Below, piece after piece: positions 9,008-16,744 of a DNA stretch of 64,000 nt. Under the pieces are notes generated by a model. It had not been told where the DNA came from. It did not search any database and was given only the letters and a program-made list of their open reading frames with translations. The position numbers and the translations under genes are program-made. Origin of the DNA: Bacillus_BD oryzisoli. GTDB taxonomy: Bacteria > Bacillota > Bacilli > Bacillales > Cytobacillaceae. The stretch is taken from the NCBI RefSeq assembly GCF_036670025.1, contig NZ_CP137640.1, positions 4,250,001 through 4,314,000 of the forward strand, given 5' to 3'. The first letter of the stretch is position 1. Each line of letters starts with the position of its first letter.

Positions 9008-10381
9008 CTATTCCGCAATGGTCATTTCTTTATTTGAGCTTGAAACTGTTTTCCCTTCTTGTTCTTGCTGGCCCTTATTATAGTTTCCATGCTTCTCTTG
9101 AACAAACAGCATGGCCAAACCGCCAAGAACTGCGGCAGTGGCAATGGCAGCAAAATTATACTGTGGCGCAAGACCTATCGTTAGTAAAATCCCTACAAAC
9201 GTTGGTGCCACAATTCCTCCCAAACGGCCAAATGCCATTGTACTTCCAAGAGCGGTTGAACGCATATTGCTCGGATAATACTGGGAAACAAACGCATTTG
9301 ACAAATTCTGTAAACCGACTGATGAAGCACCGACAACGGAAATAAGCGCAAAAACAATAAAGATACTTTTTGAAAAGCCGATTAAGGATAAAGCAATGGC
9401 CCCGCTAAAGAATAAAGGAACAAGTACCTTTTTAAATCCAATCTTGTCCACTAATGGACCAAAGATGACTGTACCTAAAATGGCACCAATTTGCATAACA
9501 GCTGTTAGGGCAAGACTTGAGCTTAGATCATAGCCTACTTCCATCATGAGGGAAGGTAACCATGTATTCATCGAATAAATTAAGACGAAAGCGCTAAAGC
9601 AAGAAATCCAGAACATGATCGTACTGACTCCACGCTTTTCCCCGAAAAGCTTGACAACAGGAGAGCCTGCTTCTTTAGCTGCTGGTTTTACAAAATGAAT
9701 TTCTGTGACATTTTTTAGTTGAGAGTCGATTCTCCCTAGTGTCTTCTTAGCCTCGACAAGTTTTCCTTTTTGTACCAAAAACTCAATTGACTCTGGAATA
9801 CTCTTTAGTAAAAAAGGAATAAATAAAATAGGAATTCCCGCGATCCAGAATACCGCTTCCCAGCCAACAGTCGGGATCAAGGAACGACTTGTTAGTGCTG
9901 CAGTCATGGCTCCTACGGAATAACCGCAAAAGATGAAAGATACAATAGCAGTACGTACACGCTTAGGAGAAAATTCAGTTGCAAGGGCAATGACATTTGG
10001 CATAACGCCTCCAAGACCAATACCTGCTATCACACGAAAGATCGTAAATAAAACAGGACCATTCGCAAAACCGGATAAAAGGGTGAAAAAGCTGAATAAA
10101 AAGGTTGTTAATAAAATGATTTTCTTACGACCCAGCTTATCAGAAAGAATGCCAAAAAGGATGGCTCCTATCGCTGTTCCGATAACCGTATAGCTTCCAA
10201 TTGCGCCTGCTGTTACACCCGATATCCCCCATTCCTTTATAAGTGACGGAACAACCGCTCCATAAATGACGACATCGTACCCATCAAAGGTGATAACCAT
10301 AAACAGCCAGAATATTAGAAGAACATGAAACGAATGAATACGACTTCTATCAATGACATTCATTGGGTTGATCTTTTGCAT
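9008..10381 (-). CDS. MFS transporter, aromatic acid:H+ symporter type
   Basis: 457-residue 12-helix permease. The first helix carries FDGYDVVIYGAVVPSL, with the acidic residues characteristic of the AAHS branch (PcaK, BenK, MhpT). The loop after helix 2 has the MFS motif GILSDKLGRKK, repeated after helix 8 as GPLVDKIGFKK. It would import an aromatic or related carboxylic acid with protons. It lies upstream of the sulfatase/maturase pair on the same strand, separated by a hairpin. A cre site is seen about 50 bases upstream of the start, so glucose repression through CcpA is likely. Confidence 0.85.
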   Translation of the reverse strand: MQKINPMNVIDRSRIHSFHVLLIFWLFMVITFDGYDVVIYGAVVPSLIKEWGISGVTAGAIGSYTVIGTAIGAILFGILSDKLGRKKIILLTTFLFSFFTLLSGFANGPVLFTIFRVIAGIGLGGVMPNVIALATEFSPKRVRTAIVSFIFCGYSVGAMTAALTSRSLIPTVGWEAVFWIAGIPILFIPFLLKSIPESIEFLVQKGKLVEAKKTLGRIDSQLKNVTEIHFVKPAAKEAGSPVVKLFGEKRGVSTIMFWISCFSAFVLIYSMNTWLPSLMMEVGYDLSSSLALTAVMQIGAILGTVIFGPLVDKIGFKKVLVPLFFSGAIALSLIGFSKSIFIVFALISVVGASSVGLQNLSNAFVSQYYPSNMRSTALGSTMAFGRLGGIVAPTFVGILLTIGLAPQYNFAAIATAAVLGGLAMLFVQEKHGNYNKGQQEQEGKTVSSSNKEMTIAE

Positions 10382-10432
10382 TAAATAGCCTCCCTGTTTG
10401 GAATTATTTATCTCTATTCATTTCTTTATAAA

Positions 10433-10446
10433 GGTAACCGCTTTCA
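10433..10446 (-). promoter_or_regulatory. Putative cre (CcpA) site before the MFS gene
   Basis: The minus strand reads TGAAAGCGGTTACC, one mismatch from the consensus TGWAANCGNTNWCA. It lies 52 bases upstream of the transporter start. No other structure is evident between here and the riboswitch at 10688; that stretch is AT-rich. Confidence 0.55.
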
Positions 10447-10687
10447 ATCACCCTTTCCTTTTATAAATATTCAGAATTTTCATAAACCAATTATAATCAA
10501 TCCAAACCAAGTTTTTTTATCCGCTTATTATAGGAAATAGAAAAAATATTTTCGATTGTTTTGTAGCATATTTTTTTAAGGAAATATGGTCATTCTATTT
10601 CTTTACAAAAAGTTAAATAAAAACAGATAAAAAAACAATTGACATTGTTAAACTAGAATTATATGATAAATCTATAAATTAAATCGT

Positions 10688-10784
10688 TTCTCCTAAAGGG
10701 GAGTAGCTTTTACAGCAAAGTCGTCAATTCGGAGTTTGTAAACTCTCGGCTTTGTTGGCAACATTTGTTGTTAGCAAGACCTTT
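10688..10784 (+). ncRNA. yybP-ykoY manganese riboswitch
   Basis: The aptamer shows the conserved family strings AAAGGGGAGTAGC (from 10695), CAAAGTCGTCAATTC, CTCGGCTTTGTTGGCAAC and AGCAAGACCTTT. The P1 helix forms between AAAGG at 10695-10699 and CCTTT at 10780-10784. That 3' strand is also the 5' strand of the first terminator hairpin, which gives the usual switch: Mn2+-bound aptamer holds P1 and prevents termination. Downstream genes are a Spo0M-like protein and a TerC/YkoY exporter, the classical target of this RNA class. Confidence 0.95.
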
Positions 10785-10810
10785 ACCTGCACTACAGGTA
10801 AGGGTCTTTT
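10778..10810 (+). terminator. Riboswitch terminator hairpin 1
   Basis: GACCTTTACCTG (10778-10789) pairs with CAGGTAAGGGTC (10795-10806), followed by TTTT. Its 5' arm overlaps the 3' strand of aptamer helix P1, so the two structures exclude each other. Confidence 0.9.
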
Positions 10811-10819
10811 CTATTATCA

Positions 10820-10852
10820 GGCCTTTACCATCACAACCGGTAAAGGTCTTTT
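10820..10852 (+). terminator. Tandem terminator hairpin 2
   Basis: GGCCTTTACC (10820-10829) pairs with GGTAAAGGTC (10839-10848), followed by TTTTATTTTT. It repeats the CCTTTACC core of hairpin 1, so its 5' arm could also pair with the aptamer's AAAGG strand. Confidence 0.85.
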
Positions 10853-10860
10853 ATTTTTCA

Positions 10861-10890
10861 AAGCCTTTACCAACTTTGGTAAGGGCTTTT
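10861..10890 (+). terminator. Tandem terminator hairpin 3
   Basis: GCCTTTACCA (10863-10872) pairs with TGGTAAGGGC (10877-10886), followed by TTTT. It is the third copy of the same core within 113 bases, ending 41 bases before the first start codon. Confidence 0.85.
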
Positions 10891-10931
10891 CAATTTAATT
10901 AAAGAGAAATTAATAATTGGAGGATTTATTC

Positions 10932-11336
10932 ATGCTATTAAGAAAAACATTGTCACTTTTAGGTGTAGGTTCCGCAAAAATTGATTTAGTTTTGGAAAAA
11001 GAGACGTATGCTCCCGGTGAAAAGGTTTCTGGCTATTTCTTTCTGAAGGGCGGTACGGTGGATCAAACCATCAAAGGGATTCATTGTGATTTGATTATGG
11101 TCGATACGGATACAGAGCAGGAAACAGTGGTTGACACCAAAACAATCTTAACTTCAAAGGAGATACAAGCAAACCAGGAGGAGAAATTATCGTTCACTTT
11201 CACCATTCCCGAAGATTCTGAACGATCAAAGAAGAACCGATATTATTACTTTAAATCAAAGCTTGTTTTTCAAGAAGGGATGGAAAGTAAAGACCATGAC
11301 ATCATTCATTTAAAACCATCATTAAAAGATAACTAG
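10932..11336 (+). CDS. Spo0M-like (arrestin-fold) protein, short form
   Basis: 134 residues matching the N-terminal half of Spo0M: LLGVGSAKIDLVLEKETYAPGEKVSGYFFLKGG is shown here only in outline, with the GSAKID, APGEKVSG and KGG elements conserved. Spo0M itself is about 258 residues, so this is a single-domain form. The start is the ATG after TTGGAGG; the in-frame TTG upstream belongs to the binding site. The fold is an arrestin-like beta-sandwich; Spo0M affects sporulation control, and the role of the short form is unknown. It is co-transcribed with the TerC gene 22 bases downstream and thus under Mn2+ riboswitch control, which suggests a role linked to manganese export. Confidence 0.78.
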   Translation: MLLRKTLSLLGVGSAKIDLVLEKETYAPGEKVSGYFFLKGGTVDQTIKGIHCDLIMVDTDTEQETVVDTKTILTSKEIQANQEEKLSFTFTIPEDSERSKKNRYYYFKSKLVFQEGMESKDHDIIHLKPSLKDN

Positions 11337-11358
11337 TAAACTCTAGGAGGATGAATCT

Positions 11359-12126
11359 ATGGAACTATCCATTTTATTTGAATACACATGGGTATTATTA
11401 TTATTAATTGCGATTGAGGGTTTGCTGGCAGCTGATAACGCGCTTGTCTTAGCCATTATGGTTAAGCATCTGCCGGAGGAAGCCAGAAAAAAGGCATTAT
11501 TTTATGGATTGGCAGGCGCCTTTGTCTTTCGTTTCGGTTCCCTCTTTGCGATCTCCTTCCTTGTCGATGTATGGCAGGTTCAAGCAATTGGGGCACTCTA
11601 TCTATTATTCATTGCCATCAATCATATCGTTAGAAAAGTGTTTCTGAAAAAGGAAAAAGACAAAGAAGAGGTTGAAAAGAAAAAATCAGGCTTTTGGGGA
11701 ACCGTCTTCAAAGTAGAATTAGCCGATATAGCATTTGCTGTTGACTCTATTCTTGCTGCCGTTGCCCTTGCTGTCACCCTGCCAAATACAAGCATGCCAA
11801 ACATCGGAGGACTTGACGGAGGTAAATTCCTTGTTATTTTTGCTGGTGGAATCATTGGCTTAATTATCATGCGTTTTGCAGCAAACTTCTTTGTTAAGCT
11901 GCTTCATACTCGACCAGGCCTAGAAATTGCCGCTTTTCTCATCGTCGGCTGGGTTGGTGTAAAGCTTACCATCTACACCCTAGCACATCCGGAATTAGCG
12001 GTATTACCGGAAGGCTTTGCTACATCCCCAGAATGGAAAATTACATTCTATATCGTTCTCTTATTAATTGCAGCTGGCGGATGGTTCTTTACCAAAGATA
12101 AAAAGAAAGTCCCTGCCAATCATTAG
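11359..12126 (+). CDS. ykoY: TerC family Mn2+ exporter-like membrane protein (YkoY)
   Basis: 255-residue integral membrane protein with about seven helices. The family metal-binding motifs are visible: IEGLLAADNALVLA in helix 1 and ELADIAFAVDSILAAVA in the middle, both with acidic residues within helices, as in TerC proteins. YkoY-type proteins help to lower or deliver Mn2+ and support metalation of exported enzymes. The gene is behind a yybP-ykoY riboswitch, which fits. It is the last gene of the unit; a convergent hairpin repeat follows at 12131. Confidence 0.92.
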   Translation: MELSILFEYTWVLLLLIAIEGLLAADNALVLAIMVKHLPEEARKKALFYGLAGAFVFRFGSLFAISFLVDVWQVQAIGALYLLFIAINHIVRKVFLKKEKDKEEVEKKKSGFWGTVFKVELADIAFAVDSILAAVALAVTLPNTSMPNIGGLDGGKFLVIFAGGIIGLIIMRFAANFFVKLLHTRPGLEIAAFLIVGWVGVKLTIYTLAHPELAVLPEGFATSPEWKITFYIVLLLIAAGGWFFTKDKKKVPANH

Positions 12127-12130
12127 AAAG

Positions 12131-12180
12131 ATGTCAGGCACCGCAAATGGACATTTACATGCATTTGTGGTGCCTGACAC
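12131..12180. repeat. GTGTCAGGCACC hairpin repeat, copy 1
   Basis: TGTCAGGCACC and GGTGCCTGACACC form the outer arms, with AAATG/CATTT inside. It fills the gap between the convergent TerC and MBL genes and could end transcription from both sides. Related copies lie at 16061, 19587 and 46880. Confidence 0.8.
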
Positions 12181-12181
12181 C

Positions 12182-13117
12182 CTACCTTACATAATACCAA
12201 ATCCCGTTTTCCTCTGTTCTCTGACACAATCCCTTATTGATTAAATAAACTAAATGCGAGAGTGTCTCACCGATCGCAAATCGTAATTCATGAATAGTTA
12301 AATTTTCGCGAAATAATTGTTCACAAACTTGAAAGGCAGTTTTTGGCTGATCCAGGAGCGTAAGTATGAACTCCAGCCTTTCATGATGATGTTTTTCTAA
12401 TTCCTCTACACGTTGATGGAATTGACTAAAGGGCTCTCCGTGTGATGGAATCACATATTCGACATCTAAAGAACGCATTTTGGATAATGACTGAAAATAG
12501 GATTCTAACGGATTACTGTCTCCTGTACTACGTAAGGATATATTCGGTGTAATTTTTGGAAGAATATGATCAGTTGATAGAAGTACTTTCTTCTCTTTGT
12601 TATAAAGGACAAATAAACCATCCGTATGGCCAGGCGTTTCTATTACCTCGTATGGATAGTTTCCAAACATAATAGTATCTCCATCCTTTAAATAGCCGGA
12701 AACCTTAGGAAGTGGAAAAACTAAAGGATCTGTCAAACTACTTAATTTATTAATTGTCTTATGATCGACCCCACAACTGATATATCTTTGATGTAAGATC
12801 TTAGACGAATCATCACTCCATAATAATGGACTTAGGACTGCATCCGTTTCAGACATCCAAACCAGTGCATTTGTTTCCTTTTGAAGCTGCCCAGCATAGC
12901 CAATATGATCTGGATGACAGTGACTGATGATGATATCTGTAATATTTTTCCCTGTAAGATGAGGCCTCCAAGTTTCAATGGCTTTTTCATTATGCAGTCC
13001 TGTATCAAGTATCTTCCAGCCCTCTTCCCCTTTTGCTAAAAAGCAGTAGATATGGTCGAGTTTAAAAGGCAGATCGATCTTAATTCTTTGTATTCCCAAT
13101 ACCTTTAACAAAATCAT
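12182..13117 (-). CDS. MBL-fold metallo-hydrolase
   Basis: 311-residue metallo-beta-lactamase-fold protein. The zinc motif is SHCHPDHIGY with His66, His68, Asp70 and His71. Further metal ligands are in ETPGHTDG and IPSHGEPF. The C-terminal 70 residues, LEKHHHERLEFILTLLDQ onwards, look like the winged-helix tail found in LACTB2/BLACT-type hydrolases, which often act on thioesters, lactones or RNA. The substrate cannot be told. It stands alone, convergent with the TerC gene. No lipobox or signal peptide, so probably cytoplasmic. Confidence 0.88.
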   Translation of the reverse strand: MILLKVLGIQRIKIDLPFKLDHIYCFLAKGEEGWKILDTGLHNEKAIETWRPHLTGKNITDIIISHCHPDHIGYAGQLQKETNALVWMSETDAVLSPLLWSDDSSKILHQRYISCGVDHKTINKLSSLTDPLVFPLPKVSGYLKDGDTIMFGNYPYEVIETPGHTDGLFVLYNKEKKVLLSTDHILPKITPNISLRSTGDSNPLESYFQSLSKMRSLDVEYVIPSHGEPFSQFHQRVEELEKHHHERLEFILTLLDQPKTAFQVCEQLFRENLTIHELRFAIGETLSHLVYLINKGLCQRTEENGIWYYVR

Positions 13118-13290
13118 TCCTCCAATTTTTCATTTATTAATTCCTATTATAGTTTAATTTTCAAACTATTCTATCATCAATTATTATGAATATTTTTTAC
13201 TTTTTTCGTAAATTTTAGAGAAATTAAATCATCGCTGGTACTATGCGGCAGGTATATTTACAGAAAGTGTAAAAATTAAACATAAAGAAA

Positions 13291-13333
13291 AGGACGGCTG
13301 TTCTATACCCTATCTGGCAGAACGACCGTCCCT
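13291..13333. repeat. Diverged GACGGT-type hairpin
   Basis: AGGACGGCTGTTCT pairs imperfectly with AGAACGACCGTCCCT across a 14-base loop. It resembles the larger GGGACGGTTCT repeat family but has a different loop and no CTTCC segment. A second small hairpin, CTCAAGA/TCTTGAG, follows at 13342-13363. Both lie downstream of the repeat-protein gene on the minus strand and may end its transcript. Confidence 0.6.
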
Positions 13334-13394
13334 TCTAATTCCTCAAGAATCTCTACTCTTGAGTTTGTTCAGTAAGATCCTCAGTTTTTTGATG

Positions 13395-14183
13395 CTAAAA
13401 TGGTAAGTGATTAATTCCTAATTCAGCTAGTTCTGCTTGGGCTTCTTCAATTAAAGATTGTGCTTTCTCTTTTGTGTCCTCATCTAAGCCAGCTAGCATA
13501 TCCATTTTTCCCACTTTCTCAGGCAGCTCTATCCCTAATTCCGCTAATTGCGCTTTTGCTTCTTCTTTTGTGATCGTTCCTTCTTTTTTCTGTTGCATGA
13601 TAGATTGTGCTTTTTCTTTTGTTACATCATCTAAACCAGCGAATAGGTCCGCCTTAGCACTGCGCTCAGGTAGCTCTACTCCCAATTCTGCTAATTGTGC
13701 TGTTGCTTCTTCTTCTGTAATGGTTCCATCTTTTTTCTGTTCCATAATCGATTTCACTTTTTCTTTTGTTGCTTCATCCAAGCCGGCAAACTTATCCATT
13801 TTTCCTGTTCGATCAGGCAGCTCTACTCTCAGTTCGGCTAATTGCGCTTTTGCTTCTTCTTTTGTGATTGTTCCGTCTTTTTGCTGCTCCATAATGGCTT
13901 GAGCCTGTGCTTTTGTTTCCTCATCTAAGTTGGCAAACATGTCCTTTTTCCCGCCCCGTTCAGGCATCGTTACTCCAAGTTCTGCTAAGTCTGTTTTTAA
14001 TTGGTCCATAATCGTCTGAGCCTTTTCTTTTGTTGCTTCATCTAAAGTTGAAGTCCCTTTATCTGTTGTAGCTGTTGCGGCAGTAGTAGCATCGGTAGCT
14101 GCCAGAGCTGACATGCCAGCACCCAATATTCCAAACGATAATGCACCTGTCATAACTAAAGAATATAATTTCTTCTTTTTCAT
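13395..14183 (-). CDS. Secreted protein with 49-residue tandem repeats
   Basis: 262 residues. The start is the ATG after GGAGGTATCTAAC; an upstream in-frame TTG is part of that site. A clear Sec signal peptide (MKKKKLYSLVMTGALSFGIL, then AGMSALA) is followed by a Thr/Ala-rich linker. The rest is built of about four and a half copies of a 49-residue unit whose core reads FAGLDEATKEKAQSIMEQ, then KKDGTITKEEAKAQLAEL, then a GVELPER-GKMD turn. Units differ at few positions, and the last is cut short. Each unit is predicted to be two helices. It resembles DUF2680-type secreted proteins of Firmicutes; the function is unknown. It stands alone between hairpin repeats. Confidence 0.85.
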   Translation of the reverse strand: MKKKKLYSLVMTGALSFGILGAGMSALAATDATTAATATTDKGTSTLDEATKEKAQTIMDQLKTDLAELGVTMPERGGKKDMFANLDEETKAQAQAIMEQQKDGTITKEEAKAQLAELRVELPDRTGKMDKFAGLDEATKEKVKSIMEQKKDGTITEEEATAQLAELGVELPERSAKADLFAGLDDVTKEKAQSIMQQKKEGTITKEEAKAQLAELGIELPEKVGKMDMLAGLDEDTKEKAQSLIEEAQAELAELGINHLPF

Positions 14184-14210
14184 GTTAGATACCTCCAATT
14201 ATTTTTTTTT

Positions 14211-14246
14211 ACTGTTCGAACAACCATCTTGGCCTGCCCGAACAGT
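14211..14246 (-). promoter_or_regulatory. Inverted repeat in the leader of the repeat-protein gene
   Basis: ACTGTTCG (14211-14218) and CGAACAGT (14239-14246) are perfect 8-bp arms 20 bases apart; TGTTCGAACA within it is a perfect 10-bp palindrome. On the minus strand it sits about 30 bases before the start codon, followed by nine A residues. It may be an operator or an mRNA leader stem. The rest of 14247-14495 holds the repeat at 14336 and the AT-rich promoter region of the monooxygenase. Confidence 0.4.
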
Positions 14247-14335
14247 CCTAGGTTAGCTGATAGATTCATCATATCCATGAAATATGAACAAGTTATGACC
14301 AAACTATTAAAGAGTTCATAAACTTTTTTTCGAAG

Positions 14336-14385
14336 CATGGGACGGTTCTTCTGCTTCTTTGAATGCAGAAGAACCGTCCCCATGC
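14336..14385. repeat. GGGACGGTTCT palindromic repeat, full form
   Basis: CATGGGACGGTTCTTCTGC and its complement (GCAGAAGAACCGTCCCCATG) form a nearly perfect stem of about 19 bp around TTCTTTGAAT. It lies in the divergent region between the repeat protein and the monooxygenase. Family described at 62577. Confidence 0.85.
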
Positions 14386-14495
14386 TTCCTTTTATTCAAA
14401 TATTTTTTTAAAAAATTTTTAACTATGTGATATTATAATAGTTAAAAATTTATATTTTTTAATTATTATTACAGCTTTAGACGGAGGGGAAGAAA

Positions 14496-15764
14496 TTGAA
14501 TAAAGAAAAAACAGCGATTATTGTTGGCGGTGGAATCGGCGGGCTTGTTACTGCTCTTAAACTTCACCGCGTTGGTGTGTCAGTCCGTGTATTTGAAAGT
14601 GTAGAAAATATTAAAGCATTGGGAGTTGGGATTAACCTATTACCGCATGCTGTTCGAATTTTAACTGAATTGGGGCTGGCAGACAACCTGAAGAAAATAG
14701 GTATTCCTACTGCTGAATTAAATTATTATAACAAGTATGGCCAGCAGATTTGGCATGAGCCAAGAGGTTTGAATGCAGGCTATAAATGGCCGCAATATTC
14801 GATTCATCGCGGTCGTTTACATATTCTGCTATTGAATGCAGTAAAGGAACAGATTGGAGAAGACGTTATTTTTACTGGTCATCATCTAAAATCCTTCCAA
14901 TCCTTTGATGATGGCGTGGAAGCCATCTTTGAAAACAAAAAAACGAGTGACATTGTTGGAACGTACCGCGGTGATTTCCTTATTGCTGCAGACGGTATTC
15001 ATTCGATCGTCCGTAAACACTTCTACCCTAATGAAGGACTGCCTAAATTCAGCGGCCGGATTTTATGGCGCGGCATTACAGAATCTACTCCATTTTTAAC
15101 CGGAAAGTCCATGATCATGTCTGGATTCCAGGATCAGAAATTCGTTGCTTATCCTGTTTGTCCGGAAACAGCCGCAAGAGGCCGTTCCCTTGTCAATTGG
15201 ATCGCTGAACTTTCTGTCTCTGGTGAAGTTCCTCCGCGCAGTGACTGGAATAAGAAAGTAGAAAAAGAAGTTTTTGCACCTGCATTCTCGGAATGGGATT
15301 TTGGCTGGCTAAATGTACCAAAGTTAATCGAAGAAACAGATACCGTATATGAATTCCCAATGGTGGACCGCGACCCGCTTCCGCAATGGACGTTTGGCAG
15401 AGTAACGCTACTTGGTGATGCAGCACATCCAATGTATCCAATCGGATCGAACGGTGCTTCACAGGCGATTCTCGATGCCGATGCATTAGGACAAGCTTTC
15501 GTTGATCAGCCGACGGTAGAACTCGCATTGACTGCGTATGCAAATGCCCGCATGGAACCAACTGCTAACATTGTTCTGACCAACAGACAGAACGGTCCGG
15601 AAAGCGTCATGCAAATTGTTGAAGAACGGGCACCGAATGGATTTACGAACCTGCATGATGTGATCTCACAGCAGGAGCTCGAGGATATTGCAAACAAATA
15701 CAAACAAATTGCCGGCTTTGACCGTCAAACACTAAATAACAAAACAGAAGGGGTTGTCAAATGA
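14496..15764 (+). CDS. Flavin-dependent monooxygenase, PhzS/salicylate hydroxylase-like
   Basis: 422 residues, starting at TTG six bases after GGAGGGG. The FAD-binding motif is IIVGGGIGGL (Gly11 to Gly16). The DG region is FLIAADGIHSIVRKHFYP, and the second FAD motif is LLGDAAHPMYPIGSNGASQAI split here as GDAAHPMYPIGSNGA and SQAI. The latter is characteristic of the PhzS branch of class A flavoprotein monooxygenases, which hydroxylate aromatic rings with NAD(P)H and O2. The substrate is unknown. The stop overlaps the start of the next gene by 4 bases (ATGA), so the Dabb protein is translationally coupled. Confidence 0.87.
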   Translation: MNKEKTAIIVGGGIGGLVTALKLHRVGVSVRVFESVENIKALGVGINLLPHAVRILTELGLADNLKKIGIPTAELNYYNKYGQQIWHEPRGLNAGYKWPQYSIHRGRLHILLLNAVKEQIGEDVIFTGHHLKSFQSFDDGVEAIFENKKTSDIVGTYRGDFLIAADGIHSIVRKHFYPNEGLPKFSGRILWRGITESTPFLTGKSMIMSGFQDQKFVAYPVCPETAARGRSLVNWIAELSVSGEVPPRSDWNKKVEKEVFAPAFSEWDFGWLNVPKLIEETDTVYEFPMVDRDPLPQWTFGRVTLLGDAAHPMYPIGSNGASQAILDADALGQAFVDQPTVELALTAYANARMEPTANIVLTNRQNGPESVMQIVEERAPNGFTNLHDVISQQELEDIANKYKQIAGFDRQTLNNKTEGVVK

Positions 15765-16054
15765 TTGAACATATTGTGTTAATCAAATTTAAGAACGAAT
15801 TAACAGATGCCCAGCTGGACGACCTGATTCAGAAAACCTTGAATTTAAAGGACTATATTCCGGGAATTATCGATATTCAGCAGGGACGTAACTTTTCTAA
15901 TCGCAGCAAGGGATATGAGATTGCCTTAACAGCACGTTTAACTGACCGTGCCGCATTAGAAAACTATCTTCCACACCCAAAACACCAGGAACTCCTCTCC
16001 CATCTCAAAGAATTAGAACTAGAGGATATCATTGTTGTAGATTTTGAAATTTAA
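15761..16054 (+). CDS. Dabb (stress-responsive alpha/beta barrel) family protein
   Basis: 97 residues, typical size of a single Dabb domain. It starts MIEHIVLIKFKNE, with the conserved His at the strand 1 position, and ends with the HPKHQELLSHLKE helix and IIVVDFEI strand. These dimeric ferredoxin-like domains occur as stress proteins, polyketide cyclases and small enzymes that act on aromatic compounds. Coupling (ATGA overlap) to the flavin monooxygenase suggests that it works on or binds the hydroxylated product; this is inference. Confidence 0.87.
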   Translation: MIEHIVLIKFKNELTDAQLDDLIQKTLNLKDYIPGIIDIQQGRNFSNRSKGYEIALTARLTDRAALENYLPHPKHQELLSHLKELELEDIIVVDFEI

Positions 16055-16060
16055 TAAAAA

Positions 16061-16124
16061 AGGTGTCAGGCACTTCAAAAGGACAAAATACATGAAAATG
16101 TCCATTTGTGGTGCCTGACACCCT
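16061..16124. repeat. GTGTCAGGCACC hairpin repeat, copy 2
   Basis: GGTGTCAGGCACTTC... pairs with ...GTGGTGCCTGACACC; inside, GGACA pairs with TGTCC. It fills the space between the convergent Dabb and Tag genes. Confidence 0.8.
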
Positions 16125-16683
16125 ATTTATTACTTGGATGGCAAAAGCAGTCCAAGGTGTGGTCGTTAATCATACCGACTGCCTGCATGTAGGAGTAGCA
16201 GATGGTGCTGCCGACAAATTTGAAGCCGACTTTTTTTAGCTGTTTGCTCATTTTATCACTCAGTTCGTTGGTAACCGGTACCTCTTCTTTCGTCTTCCAC
16301 TGGTTCACAATCGGTTTGTGATCGACGAAACCCCAAATATAATCGGAAAATGAACCATACTCCTCTTGAATTCGCAAAAATGCTTTTGCATTTGTGACGA
16401 CGCTTTGAATTTTTAACTTATTCCGCACAATTCCTTTGTCTTCCCTTAATGCTTCTAACTTTTCATCACTGTATTGAACAATTTTTTCCGCATCAAAATG
16501 ATCAAAAGCTTTACGGTAATTTTCTCTTTTTTGTAAAATCGTCCACCAGCTAAGTCCTGCCTGTGCACCTTCCAGGCACAGCATTTCGAATAACATTCTA
16601 TCATCATAAACGGGCACGCCCCATTCCTGATCGTGATACTCGATATATAATGGCTCATCCGTTACCCATGCACATCTTTTCAT
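16123..16683 (-). CDS. tag: DNA-3-methyladenine glycosylase I
   Basis: 186 residues with the start at MKRCAWV, seven bases after GGAAGGAAAG; this matches the length of E. coli Tag (187). Tag removes 3-methyladenine from alkylated DNA in base excision repair. The zinc-snap ligands are visible: Cys4 and His17 at the N-terminus and the C-terminal pair in DHTLDCFCHPSNK. The catalytic/binding segment FEMLCLEGAQAGLSWWTIL is typical, with the Glu of the base pocket. It is a single gene, convergent to the Dabb gene. Very safe identification. Confidence 0.96.
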   Translation of the reverse strand: MKRCAWVTDEPLYIEYHDQEWGVPVYDDRMLFEMLCLEGAQAGLSWWTILQKRENYRKAFDHFDAEKIVQYSDEKLEALREDKGIVRNKLKIQSVVTNAKAFLRIQEEYGSFSDYIWGFVDHKPIVNQWKTKEEVPVTNELSDKMSKQLKKVGFKFVGSTICYSYMQAVGMINDHTLDCFCHPSNK

Positions 16684-16744
16684 CCTGTACTTTCCTTCCA
16701 TCATACATTTTTTAGACGAACTGTAATCTATTTTCCGACCCTAA

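Noticed and set aside
10511..10545. TATAGGAAAT before the MFS gene as another copy of the palindrome
   Set aside because: Only one half-site is recognisable.
12131..12180. GTGTCAGG repeat as an insertion-sequence end
   Set aside because: No transposase gene and no convincing target duplication beside any of the four copies.
13395..14183. Regular 147-bp DNA repeats that might suggest a CRISPR-like or satellite array
   Set aside because: The repeats are in one open frame with a signal peptide and encode a 49-residue protein unit; there are no spacers.
14180..14383. Open frame starting MGTVLLHSKKQKN
   Set aside because: It is produced by the palindromic repeat; similar MGTVLLLPK starts arise at 48263 and 62773 from other copies of the same repeat. 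No ribosome binding site.
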